Below, one piece after another: positions 15,829 through 22,878 of a stretch of 23,240 bases of DNA. Origin of the DNA: Chitinispirillaceae bacterium (GTDB taxonomy: Bacteria; Fibrobacterota; Chitinivibrionia; Chitinivibrionales; Chitinispirillaceae). The stretch covers positions 1-23,240 of the forward strand of contig JAFGOU010000047.1 of assembly GCA_016926315.1 (NCBI GenBank), written 5' to 3'. The notes beneath the pieces are model-generated. The model was not told the DNA's origin and did not search any database. It saw nothing but the letters and a program-made list of their open reading frames with translations. Each line of letters begins with the position of its first letter. Position 1 is the first letter of the stretch. Made by a program: the position numbers and the translations under genes.

Positions 15829-15987
15829 GGCGTGTTTCGTAACTTGTTGTCGTTATTGTAATTGCAGATTCTTGCAGGCGCGGATCACCGGAAACGCATT
15901 CCACCGTCGCCAGTCTCCTCCGCGGAAAGGTGAATGGCGGCATATGAGCGGTTTTTGATGATAAGAGTCGCATCTGGCAGATCGCGG

Positions 15988-16017
15988 CAGGTTTTTGCAC
16001 GTCGGAAACCTGTTTTT
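15988..16017 (+). terminator. Hairpin plus T-tract with no gene upstream
   Basis: CAGGTTT (15988-15994) pairs with AAACCTG (16006-16012) and is followed by TTTTT (16013-16017). The form is that of an intrinsic terminator on the plus strand, though the stem is only 7 bp. There is no plus-strand gene before it, so it may end a small RNA, insulate the downstream promoter, or be chance. Confidence 0.3.
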
Positions 16018-16087
16018 GGGGCTGAACGCGAGAGGGTGGGATAGCCCGGGGGATTCTTTTTACACTGGTTCCTGCAATCGGCGCGGC

Positions 16088-16116
16088 TTGCCTCTTTTTC
16101 GCATTAAGAGTACAAT
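16088..16116 (+). promoter_or_regulatory. Probable promoter of the GAF-barrel gene
   Basis: TTGCCT (16088-16093), a 17-bp spacer and TACAAT (16111-16116) make a plausible sigma-70 promoter with a start near 16123, giving a leader of about 24 nt before ATG 16147. It is divergent from the HD-GYP operon promoter. Confidence 0.5.
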
Positions 16117-16118
16117 GA

Positions 16119-16142
16119 ATAAGAGTATCCGGAAACTCTTAT
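16119..16142. promoter_or_regulatory. 8-bp inverted repeat at the start of the GAF-barrel transcript
   Basis: ATAAGAGT (16119-16126) and ACTCTTAT (16135-16142) are perfect arms around an 8-bp centre that includes CCGG. TAAGAGT is also repeated directly at 16105-16111. The dyad starts just after the -10 box and ends 4 nt before the ATG, so it could be an operator or an RNA hairpin that limits ribosome access. Confidence 0.5.
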
Positions 16143-16146
16143 CATT

Positions 16147-17379
16147 ATGAGCAATACACTAATCGCATTTGGCCGCGGTCGTGATGGCGGCTTTATTTGC
16201 TTGCTTTCAGGAAACTTAGGGGCACGGCACTGCCGTATTGGTCCCTGCCCCGGGAAAACACTGTTTCGGTTGCTGGTAATCGTCTGTTGCAGTATCTGCA
16301 TCCTGTCCGGATCAGCAGCGGCAAAGGATGCTGCGAAACCGGCGGCGCTGCAATCCGATACCATGCAGGTCGGCAGCGTCATGCTTCCTTCCGCGTTTCT
16401 GGACCAGACCGTACGCGTGTCAAAATCTGACGGCGGCGCTCTCATATTTGTCGATCCAAAGGGGAAAATGGTGGTGGCGGAGCGTACCGGTGACCGGTTC
16501 AAAGCGGAATTCTGGGTTTCGGAAGCCTTTGCGCTTGCCTCCAAATGGGTTTTTTCAAATGGGCAGCCGATCGTCATTGAGGGTGGCAGTAGCGAAGTGC
16601 CGGAAGGACTTAAACCGATTCCGGATTTTCTCCAATCCTATCTGGGGTATCCGATCAAGCAGGGAGACAAGGTGGTCGGCGTGCTCAATCTGGTGCGCAT
16701 GTACGGCAAGGACAATTACAGCAAATCTGATATGGAGGTGATCGAACTGCTGGTTGCGCAATCAAGCGACGTGGTCGAGAGTATCAGGCAGCAGAGCGCG
16801 AGAGACCTGATGCAGAAAGGGGAACTTGCAGCAAAAACCAAAGTGTACTTCGCTCCTGAAGAGATGGTGATCCGGGAGAAGTCGGCAACGCTTGAGATCG
16901 GTCTTGATATCATTCCCATTTCGCTTCCCATGTTTTACAGCGACACCATAGGGAAACAGGGCATGAGCATAGGTCTCATGCTTCCGATTGAGGTCCCGCA
17001 CGCGCTCGTATGGTACCGGGTCAAAGCCTTGTTCCATTCCACGAACAGTTATTACGGAAAACACAATTATATCACGGGCGTGAATGAAATCATAGGAGGC
17101 AAAGCGCTCCGTATCAAAGCGCTTCCGCTCGAGTACACACCGGTCATCGGCATAGGATTCAACAACGGTATCATTCTGCAAAACATGTTTCAGTCAGGAT
17201 TCAAGGGAACGGGGGTGCACTATTACTGGCATTACAACATAGGAGTAGTGGTACGGGAACAATACCATGCCTTTTCAACACGGTTTGCCCAGGGGGGCAT
17301 GATCAATTTCGAGCGCGCATTCGTGTACGATGATAATCCGAAGATGCGTATATCGATCTCGCTTATCATGAGCCATTGA
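16147..17379 (+). CDS. Exported GAF-like domain fused to a probable outer-membrane beta-rich domain
   Basis: The 410-residue product has a hydrophobic segment at about 39-59 ('FRLLVIVCCSICILSGSAAA') that looks like a signal peptide with a long N-region. A GAF-like domain follows (about 76-216; 'SDGGALIFVDPKGKMVVAERTG', 'IVIEGG', then 'KVVGVLNLVRMYGKDNYSKSDMEVIELLVAQSS', here abbreviated by position 175-207). The rest (about 235-410) has no helices or blades that I recognise. Instead it shows alternating hydrophobic and aromatic strands, such as 'HYYWHYNIGVVV' and 'MRISISLIMSH', suggestive of a small outer-membrane barrel. GAF domains normally sense small ligands in the cytoplasm, so an exported one is odd. 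ATG 16147 has no ribosome site, and a downstream non-ATG start nearer the hydrophobic segment is possible. It is divergent from the HD-GYP operon and ends 7 nt before the convergent methyltransferase gene. Confidence 0.7.
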   Translation: MSNTLIAFGRGRDGGFICLLSGNLGARHCRIGPCPGKTLFRLLVIVCCSICILSGSAAAKDAAKPAALQSDTMQVGSVMLPSAFLDQTVRVSKSDGGALIFVDPKGKMVVAERTGDRFKAEFWVSEAFALASKWVFSNGQPIVIEGGSSEVPEGLKPIPDFLQSYLGYPIKQGDKVVGVLNLVRMYGKDNYSKSDMEVIELLVAQSSDVVESIRQQSARDLMQKGELAAKTKVYFAPEEMVIREKSATLEIGLDIIPISLPMFYSDTIGKQGMSIGLMLPIEVPHALVWYRVKALFHSTNSYYGKHNYITGVNEIIGGKALRIKALPLEYTPVIGIGFNNGIILQNMFQSGFKGTGVHYYWHYNIGVVVREQYHAFSTRFAQGGMINFERAFVYDDNPKMRISISLIMSH

Positions 17380-17386
17380 GCCGGGG

Positions 17387-18097
17387 TCAATAGTTTCCGC
17401 CGTCTTTTTTGGTCATCGGCACAAATCGCACCGGTATGATGGCTTTCTTCGTGATCCTGCCGTTTCGTTTTTCCAGAAGGAGCAGCTCCTGATGTCCGCG
17501 CTCGCCCACCGGGATGACCATGATACCTCCCTCGGCAAGCTGTTTTTTCAGCGGCTCCGGAATGTGGGTCGGCGCGCAGGTCACGATGATCGCGTCATAG
17601 GGTGCGTGTTCGGCCCATCCTTTATATCCGTCGCCGATACGCACCCGCACGTTTGAAAATCCATGGGCGGCAAGCGTATCCGCCGCTCTCTTGCCGAGAG
17701 GTTTGATGATTTCCATGGAAAAGACGGTATCGCATAACGTTGCCAGGATTGCCGCCTGATATCCGGAGCCCGTGCCGATTTCAAGTACTTTCTTATTTCG
17801 TGTGAGGTCGAGCGCCCCGGTCATGAGCGCAACGATATAGGGCTGGGAGATGGTCTGGCCGTGTCCGATCGGAAGCGGGTGATCTTCATAGGCGCCGCTG
17901 CGCAGCCGCGGCGGAACAAAGACATGGCGCGGGACCTTCTGCATTGCAGCAAGAACCGCTGAGTCGCTAACCCCTCGGGCCTGGATCTGCTCCTTTACCA
18001 TGAGCCGGCGCTGGGCGGTAAAATCGTTCTGGGCCCGGGCACAGGAGCACAGCAAAAGGAAGAGGCATGCCGTCCACATCGTATGTATGGTTTGCAT
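17387..18097 (-). CDS. pcm: Exported protein-L-isoaspartate O-methyltransferase
   Basis: The 236-residue product matches protein-L-isoaspartate methyltransferase: 'VPRHVFVPP', 'HGQTISQPYIVALMT' (79-93), the SAM-binding 'VLEIGTGSGYQAA' (104-116), 'DAIIVTCA' and 'LAEGGIMVIPVG'. The family methylates damaged isoaspartyl residues with S-adenosylmethionine to start their repair. The N-terminus (about 1-22, 'TACLFLLLCSCARA') is a signal peptide with Cys17/Cys19, possibly a weak lipobox. The enzyme would then act in the periplasm, as some other bacterial Pcm proteins are thought to. Availability of SAM there is unclear. ATG 18097 has no ribosome site but lies next to a -10-like box, so the transcript may be leaderless. 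The gene is divergent from smpB. Confidence 0.88.
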   Translation of the reverse strand: MQTIHTMWTACLFLLLCSCARAQNDFTAQRRLMVKEQIQARGVSDSAVLAAMQKVPRHVFVPPRLRSGAYEDHPLPIGHGQTISQPYIVALMTGALDLTRNKKVLEIGTGSGYQAAILATLCDTVFSMEIIKPLGKRAADTLAAHGFSNVRVRIGDGYKGWAEHAPYDAIIVTCAPTHIPEPLKKQLAEGGIMVIPVGERGHQELLLLEKRNGRITKKAIIPVRFVPMTKKDGGNY

Positions 18098-18103
18098 TGT
18101 TTA

Positions 18104-18131
18104 AAAATACCGGATGTACAGCCGGCAGCAA
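18104..18131 (-). promoter_or_regulatory. Possible leaderless promoter of pcm
   Basis: On the minus strand, TTGCTG (18131-18126), a 16-bp spacer and TATTTT (18109-18104) place the expected start at or within a base or two of the ATG at 18097. Confidence 0.35.
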
Positions 18132-18174
18132 AGCGGAATCGTCAGCGTAGCAAGTGCCGGTGCGTCGTTCTTCT

Positions 18175-18204
18175 TTGCCTGTTTTCACCAGCGGCAAGTA
18201 TTTT
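18175..18204 (+). promoter_or_regulatory. Possible leaderless promoter of smpB
   Basis: TTGCCT (18175-18180), an 18-bp spacer and TATTTT (18199-18204) predict a start close to the smpB ATG at 18213, which also lacks a clear Shine-Dalgarno. Confidence 0.3.
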
Positions 18205-18212
18205 TCTCCCAG

Positions 18213-18665
18213 ATGAAGATCATCGCGAATAATCGAAAAGCCTATCACGATTACGATATTCTGAAAAAAGTGGAGGCAGGCATAGCGCTGACCGGTTCGG
18301 AGGTAAAATCGGCCCGTGCCGCGCGGGTTACTATTTCAGAGGGGTATGCCTATTGTCACAAAGGCGAAATCATACTTCACAATGTTCATATCAATCCGTA
18401 TGAGCGGATCGGCGGGTATGCGCCCGATCCGCTCCGGAAACGCAGGTTGCTGCTGCATAAGAAGGAGATCGCTCAACTTACGGCTGAGGTAGAGCGAAAA
18501 AAACTGACGCTCATTCCGCTTTCCCTCTATTTTAAAAAGCAGTGGGTAAAACTGGAGATCGGTCTGTGCCGGGGCAGGAAAAAATACGATAAACGGCAGA
18601 AAATAGCTGAAAAGGACAACAAACGAAGGCTCGCCCAACTAAGAAACATGAAAAACCGCGCATGA
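18213..18665 (+). CDS. smpB: SsrA-binding protein SmpB
   Basis: I chose ATG 18213 because the product then begins 'MKIIANNRKAYHDYDIL', the usual SmpB start. A longer frame from 18114 adds 33 residues without family support. The 150-residue length is typical. Conserved text includes 'EAGIALTGSEVKSARAARV', 'GEIILHNVHINPYE', 'RRLLLHKKEI', 'LTLIPLSLYFKKQWVKLEIGL' and the basic tail 'GRKKYDKRQ'. SmpB binds tmRNA and brings it to stalled ribosomes for trans-translation in the cytoplasm. It is the first gene of a plus-strand series, and its TGA overlaps the next ATG (ATGA at 18662-18665), so the amidase is probably translationally coupled to it. The tmRNA gene is not in the window. Confidence 0.96.
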   Translation: MKIIANNRKAYHDYDILKKVEAGIALTGSEVKSARAARVTISEGYAYCHKGEIILHNVHINPYERIGGYAPDPLRKRRLLLHKKEIAQLTAEVERKKLTLIPLSLYFKKQWVKLEIGLCRGRKKYDKRQKIAEKDNKRRLAQLRNMKNRA

Positions 18666-19864
18666 AGGGGAACCTGCATTGCTGCTTTGCATGCTGCATG
18701 ATCATGGCGGGTATCGTTCATGCCGACTTGACGCTGCGTTTTGTTCCGTCAGGCACGACGCTTACCATTCCGGCTATTTCTTCGGCCGAGGGATTCAGGG
18801 CCGCGGTCCCGCAGCTTTTTGACGAGTTCGGCTGCTCGTGGGAATGGAACACTGCCGCACGCCAGCTGTCGTGCACCACCGACTCGGCACGCTACCTGTT
18901 TACTCAGAATAACCTGTTTTATCAGAAAAACGGCGGACTTCACCGGATGGGAATTGCACCTGTCCGCGTCGGTCCCGCACTCTACCTCCCCTTTGAGGTT
19001 ATACTCGACGTTGCTGCAACGTCGGGGCTTAAAAAAGTCCAATGGGACAGTACCGGTAAAGTACTTGCACTGGAGCGCCCTTCGTTTTCCGCGGAGCCGG
19101 GAGGACCTGCGGTACCGGGAGACAAACCGGTCATTAAAAGTGCGGCGAATTCATCGATAAGCACCATTGTCATAGATCCGGGGCATGGCGGCAAGGACCC
19201 CGGAGCAATAGGTCCGGGGGGCACCAGGGAGAAGGAGGTGGTGCTTGCGATTGCCCTCGCAGTGCGCGACCGGCTCAAGCGCCATAAGGACATCCGTGTG
19301 TTCCTCACGCGGGAAAAGGATGTTTTCATTCCGCTCGGCGAACGGACAAGGATGGCGAATGAGCGTAAGGCCGATCTCTTTGTAAGCATCCATGCCAACG
19401 CCACCTCAGGTTCCCGGAAAAAGAAGGAGACAACGAAGGGGTATAAAGTTTATTTTCTTTCCCAGGCGAAAAACGAAGAAGACAAGCTCGCGGCAATGCG
19501 TGAAAATGCTGTCATTCAACTCGAAGAGAAACCGCAGAACTACGGCGCATTGCAGAACGTGCTGATCGATCTGGCGGGCAACGAATACCTGCGCGAAAGT
19601 CAGGAACTGTGTATTTTCCTTGACCGGCAGTTCGAGACGTCGCTGGTAAAAAAGGTCTCTCGCAAGGACCGGGGGATCGGTCAGGCCAATTTCTGGGTGC
19701 TCAATGGAGCGTATATGCCGTCGATTCTCATTGAGACCTGTTTTATCTCGAACCGGTCGGAAGAAAGGCTGCTTGCAAGCCGGAAGTTTCAGGAAGAGAT
19801 GGCCAACGCCATCTACGAGGCATTGCTGTCCTTTAAGAAGAAGCTAGATCAAGATTATGAGTGA
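18662..19864 (+). CDS. N-acetylmuramoyl-L-alanine amidase (Amidase_3 / AmiC-like)
   Basis: The 400-residue product has an N-terminal signal (about 1-21) and a domain at about 23-138 resembling the copper-amine-oxidase-N 'stalk' found ahead of wall hydrolases ('VRVGPALYLPFEVILDVA', then 'VQWDSTGKVLALE'). After a Pro/Gly linker comes a zinc amidase domain (about 167-393) with the expected ligands and catalytic residues: His175 ('IDPGHGGKDPGA'), Glu190 ('TREKEV'), His244 ('FVSIHANA') and Glu358 ('LIETCFISN'). Such enzymes cut the amide bond between N-acetylmuramate and the stem peptide in the periplasm during cell separation and wall turnover. The gene overlaps smpB by 4 nt and murI by 8 nt, linking it with another peptidoglycan gene. 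Confidence 0.93.
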   Translation: MKGNLHCCFACCMIMAGIVHADLTLRFVPSGTTLTIPAISSAEGFRAAVPQLFDEFGCSWEWNTAARQLSCTTDSARYLFTQNNLFYQKNGGLHRMGIAPVRVGPALYLPFEVILDVAATSGLKKVQWDSTGKVLALERPSFSAEPGGPAVPGDKPVIKSAANSSISTIVIDPGHGGKDPGAIGPGGTREKEVVLAIALAVRDRLKRHKDIRVFLTREKDVFIPLGERTRMANERKADLFVSIHANATSGSRKKKETTKGYKVYFLSQAKNEEDKLAAMRENAVIQLEEKPQNYGALQNVLIDLAGNEYLRESQELCIFLDRQFETSLVKKVSRKDRGIGQANFWVLNGAYMPSILIETCFISNRSEERLLASRKFQEEMANAIYEALLSFKKKLDQDYE

Positions 19865-20705
19865 TGCGCGTCCGATAGGGGTGTTTGATTCAGGCATGGG
19901 CGGCCTGACCGTGGTCAGGGAGTTGTTCCGCCTCATGCCCGGTGAGCGTATCATCTATCTTGGCGACACGGCACGGGTTCCCTACGGCGGCAGGTCGGAT
20001 GAGACCATCTCCACTTTCGGCAGACAGGATGCCCGGTTTCTCGAGGAGATGGAAATAAAGCTGCTCGTTGTCGCCTGCAATACGGTCTCGTCAGTGGCGC
20101 TCGAGTCGATTGAAGCAATGGTAAAGGAGATTCCGGTGGTCGGCGTGGTACTCCCCGGAGCCCGCGCCGCAGTGCTGCGCACCGCCGAACGGAGGATTGG
20201 CGTTATCGGGACCGCGGCAACGATTCGCGCCGGCGCTTACGCGCGGACGGTCCAGACACTGGACCCTGCAATAAAGGTATATCAAAAAGCATGCCCGCTC
20301 TTTGTGCCGATTGTTGAGGAGGGGATTCATAACCACGATATCGCCCGGCTTGCCGTACAGTATTATCTGGCCGAAATGCTCGACCTCGACATCGACTGCA
20401 TCATTCTCGGGTGCACGCACTATCCGCTGCTCCTTCCAATGATCCAGGAAATGGTAAGCACCCGAATCCATCTATTGGACAGCGCGCTCTGGACCGCCAA
20501 GGAGGTGCAGGACATTCTGATGGCCCTTAATGGATTTTATCCCGGAAAAGACGGGGGCAAGGAGGCGAGCCGATTCATCGTCACCGACCTTACGCCGCGA
20601 TTCAAGGATCTTGCGGCCGCATTTCTGGGTTCGGAGATTCCGGCAGTCGAGCAGCTGGCGCTCGATGACCTTGCCAAGCCCTGCGTTACGTCCGCAAGGA
20701 CCTAA
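19857..20705 (+). CDS. murI: Glutamate racemase
   Basis: The 282-residue product starts 8 nt inside the amidase gene. It has the MurI hallmarks: 'IGVFDSGMGGLTVVREL' with Asp11, 'IYLGDTARVPYGG', catalytic Cys74 ('VVACNTVSS'), 'GVVLPGARAAV', 'IGVIGTAATI' and the second catalytic Cys186 in 'ILGCTHYPLLLP'. The enzyme interconverts L- and D-glutamate in the cytoplasm and supplies D-glutamate for peptidoglycan. Length and motif order are normal. Coupling to the amidase fits a cell-wall role for this part of the operon. It is followed after 49 nt by the yebC-family gene. Confidence 0.96.
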   Translation: MSDARPIGVFDSGMGGLTVVRELFRLMPGERIIYLGDTARVPYGGRSDETISTFGRQDARFLEEMEIKLLVVACNTVSSVALESIEAMVKEIPVVGVVLPGARAAVLRTAERRIGVIGTAATIRAGAYARTVQTLDPAIKVYQKACPLFVPIVEEGIHNHDIARLAVQYYLAEMLDLDIDCIILGCTHYPLLLPMIQEMVSTRIHLLDSALWTAKEVQDILMALNGFYPGKDGGKEASRFIVTDLTPRFKDLAAAFLGSEIPAVEQLALDDLAKPCVTSART

Positions 20706-20754
20706 CGCCGTGTTTGCGCAATAGCAGGTAACAATTTTCCAAGCGAGGTATTCT

Positions 20755-21507
20755 ATGTCAGGTCATTCGAAATGGGCGACCATAAAAAGGTCGAAAGGCA
20801 AGGCCGATGCTGCTCGCGGCCGTCTGTTCAACCGGTTGATAAGGGAAATAACCGTTGCCGCTCGCATGAGCGGCGGGGATATAAATGCCAATCCCCGCCT
20901 CAGGGCGGCGGTGACCAGTGCGCGTAACGCGAATATGCCGGGAAAGAACATTGACAATGCCATCATGAAAGGAACGGGCCAGCTTGAAGGCGTTTCGTAC
21001 GAAGAGGTGACGTTCGAGGGGTATGGACCGGGGGGCGTCGCCGTGATGATCGAATGCATGACCGACAACCGGAACAGGACCGTTGCCGAGATACGCCATG
21101 TGCTTACCAAGCATGGCGGCAATCTGGGCCAGACCAACTCGGTATCATGGATGTTCAAATCCAAGGGGATCATTCTGGTGCCCAAGGATGCAATGGGGGA
21201 GGACGCGCTCATGGAGATCGCGATCGAAGCGGGCGCCGATGACCTCTCCGTGCAGGGCGAGGAGTATGAAATTTCCACCTCGCCGGAGGCGTTCGAAACG
21301 GTCCGGCAGGCACTGGAAAAGATGAACATCAAGCCGTCGTCGGCCGAAATAACCAAGATCGGCGATAATCCGGTCCAACTCGAGGGCGAGAACGCGTCGA
21401 AAATCATCAAGCTTGTTGAAGCGCTGGATGAGCTTGACGACACCCAACACGTATATGCCAATTTTGACGTATCGACCGAGACCATGGAGCGTCTGACAAA
21501 CGAATAA
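20755..21507 (+). CDS. yebC: YebC/PmpR family protein
   Basis: ATG 20755 follows GCGAGG. The 250-residue product begins with the family signature 'SGHSKWATIKRSKGKADAARG' (cut here at position 22) and contains 'NANPRLRAAVTSARNANMP', 'GYGPGGVAVMIE', 'TDNRNRTVAEIRHVLTKHGG' and 'NLGQTNSVSWMF'. Length is typical. Members were annotated as transcription regulators; later work also ties the family to translation of difficult (proline-rich) sequences. Its place next to ruvC is a common bacterial arrangement. The gene ends 90 nt before the ruvC start, and I see no strong terminator in between. Confidence 0.95.
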   Translation: MSGHSKWATIKRSKGKADAARGRLFNRLIREITVAARMSGGDINANPRLRAAVTSARNANMPGKNIDNAIMKGTGQLEGVSYEEVTFEGYGPGGVAVMIECMTDNRNRTVAEIRHVLTKHGGNLGQTNSVSWMFKSKGIILVPKDAMGEDALMEIAIEAGADDLSVQGEEYEISTSPEAFETVRQALEKMNIKPSSAEITKIGDNPVQLEGENASKIIKLVEALDELDDTQHVYANFDVSTETMERLTNE

Positions 21508-21597
21508 GGAAAGCTGTGCGTTTTCAGATGCCGGTCGACAGCAACAAGCGTTTTTCTTTCGTGGCAACAACTGACAACGGTGATTGAAGGGTGTGCA

Positions 21598-22140
21598 ATG
21601 ATCATTTTAGGGATCGATCCCGGAACGGCAGTGACCGGATATGGCGTCATAAGGGCGGACCATAACGCCGTAGCATGGATCGATTGCGGCGTCATCACGA
21701 CCAGTTCCGGCGCGCCGCTGCCGCAGCGGCTCCTGTCCATCTATGACGGCATCGAAGCGTGTATGGACCGGTATGTGCCCGGTCGCGTGGCGATCGAGCA
21801 GGCGTTTTATGGAAAAAACGTCCACACCACGCTGCTTTTAGGACATGCCCGCGGCGTGCTTATGCTCGCGGCGCAGAAAAGGGGGGCGCTCATCAGTGAA
21901 TACTCGCCGCGCGAGATTAAGAAGTCAATTACCGGAAACGGCAATGCCGAAAAAACGCAGGTGGAATATATGGTGCGCATGCTCCTTTCCGTTCCCGGAA
22001 CTTTTAGCCGGACAGACGCTTTTGACGCGCTTGCCGTTGCACTGTGCGATTTCTATCATGCGCCGTTACGTCAGGCGATCGGCGAAGCAAAAAACAACAG
22101 ATCGGCCGGGAGGACCGTGGCGGGGGGCACGAGGGTATGA
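21598..22140 (+). CDS. ruvC: Holliday junction endodeoxyribonuclease RuvC
   Basis: ATG 21598 has GAAGGG about 7 nt upstream and gives the standard start 'MIILGIDPGTAVTGYG'. A GTG at 21580 would add six residues. The 180-residue product carries the four acidic catalytic residues at near-standard positions: Asp7, Glu67 ('VAIEQAFYGKN'), Asp140 and Asp143 ('RTDAFDALAVAL'). RuvC cuts Holliday junctions symmetrically after branch migration by RuvAB. The last 20 residues are a charged tail. The stop overlaps the ruvA start (ATGA at 22137-22140). Confidence 0.96.
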   Translation: MIILGIDPGTAVTGYGVIRADHNAVAWIDCGVITTSSGAPLPQRLLSIYDGIEACMDRYVPGRVAIEQAFYGKNVHTTLLLGHARGVLMLAAQKRGALISEYSPREIKKSITGNGNAEKTQVEYMVRMLLSVPGTFSRTDAFDALAVALCDFYHAPLRQAIGEAKNNRSAGRTVAGGTRV

Positions 22141-22763
22141 TCGATTTTGTGCGGGGAATTATTGCGGAAAAAGAGCCGGGCCGCGTGACGATCGAAGCGC
22201 ACGGTGTCGGCTATGAACTGTTCATTCCCCTTTCCGTTTACGAACGGTTGAACGCGCCCGGCTCTGAAGCAAAGTTGTATGCCCATTTTCACGTGCGGGA
22301 AGACGCGCAGCGGCTCTTCGGTTTTTTGACAAAAAAGGAGCGGGAGCTGTTCAGGCGGCTCATTACGATCAGCTCCATAGGCCCCAAGACCGCGATCGGC
22401 ATCCTGTCAAAAATGACGGCGGACGAGTTGATACGCTGCGTCGCGACCGGCGACGCGTCGCGCCTGACAAAAATACCGGGGGTCGGCGCCAAAACCGCAG
22501 GGCGGTTGCTCGTGGAACTAAGGGATACATTCACAATGACCGGTTTCGGAGGGGCGGAACAGGCCAATCAGGCTGCCGGAATCGAAACGACAGGAAGGAT
22601 ATCCGGTGCGCGTGAAGAGGCCGTTGAGGCGCTCGTTTCGCTCGGATACAATGATAAGCAGGTCGCCCGGGCAGTGGAGCGGGTTGCGCAGACGCTTGCC
22701 GGCGATGGCGGGGCCGAGGCAGGGGTCGAAGAGTGGATAAAGAAGGCGTTGCAGGTTATATAA
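22137..22763 (+). CDS. ruvA: Holliday junction DNA-binding protein RuvA
   Basis: ATG 22137 overlaps the ruvC TGA and gives the usual start 'MIDFVRGIIAEKEPGRV'. The 208-residue product has the N-terminal OB fold (about 1-65; 'HGVGYELFIP', 'HFHVREDAQRLFGF') and two helix-hairpin-helix motifs (about 76-92 'ITISSIGPKTAIGIL' and 111-128 'TKIPGVGAKTAGRLL'). A flexible linker and the C-terminal domain III ('EEAVEALVSLGYNDKQVARAV') that contacts RuvB complete it. It tetramerises on the junction and loads the RuvB motor. Translation is probably coupled to ruvC. Confidence 0.96.
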   Translation: MIDFVRGIIAEKEPGRVTIEAHGVGYELFIPLSVYERLNAPGSEAKLYAHFHVREDAQRLFGFLTKKERELFRRLITISSIGPKTAIGILSKMTADELIRCVATGDASRLTKIPGVGAKTAGRLLVELRDTFTMTGFGGAEQANQAAGIETTGRISGAREEAVEALVSLGYNDKQVARAVERVAQTLAGDGGAEAGVEEWIKKALQVI

Positions 22764-22878
22764 AATAATTTGCAGGTGGTGGTTGTCGGTTGAAAGTAAA
22801 GAATCACGAAGCGGTGGAAAATGAGTGGGGCCGGTGGTCGACTGCGGCCATGCAACCGGCTGGTAAAAGGGTTCTGGA

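Larger units (their letters stand above)
15709..16146. other. Regulatory intergenic region between the HD-GYP operon and the GAF-barrel gene
   Basis: This 438-bp divergent region holds no gene I would support. It contains the minus-strand operon promoter with its inverted repeat and iterons (15761-15828). Next is a hairpin with a T-tract (15988-16017), then the plus-strand promoter and inverted repeat (16088-16142). The octamer GTATCCGG occurs three times, twice in the left inverted repeat and once in the right one. I saw nothing recognisable at 15829-15987 and no known riboswitch signature. Confidence 0.6.

Noticed and set aside
15797..16000. 67-codon minus-strand frame in the divergent regulatory region
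   Set aside because: It overlaps the promoter and operator of the HD-GYP operon, has no ribosome site and no recognisable motif.
15829..16087. Possible c-di-GMP riboswitch near the HD-GYP operon
   Set aside because: I looked on both strands for the conserved GEMM-type motifs and found none; moreover most of this stretch is upstream of the operon promoter and so is not transcribed with it.
21508..21597. Hairpin GCTGT...ACAGC with a later T-run between the yebC-family gene and ruvC
   Set aside because: The stem is only 5 bp with a loop of about 21 nt, and the T-run is separated from it, so a terminator is not supported.
20763..21740. Open frame of 325 codons on the minus strand opposite the yebC-family gene and ruvC
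   Set aside because: It is antisense to two well-recognised conserved genes, has a Ser/Arg-rich composition and no domain.
22764..22878. LexA/SOS box ahead of ruvB
   Set aside because: No CTGT-N8-ACAG-type dyad is present here; SOS control, if any, would be elsewhere.
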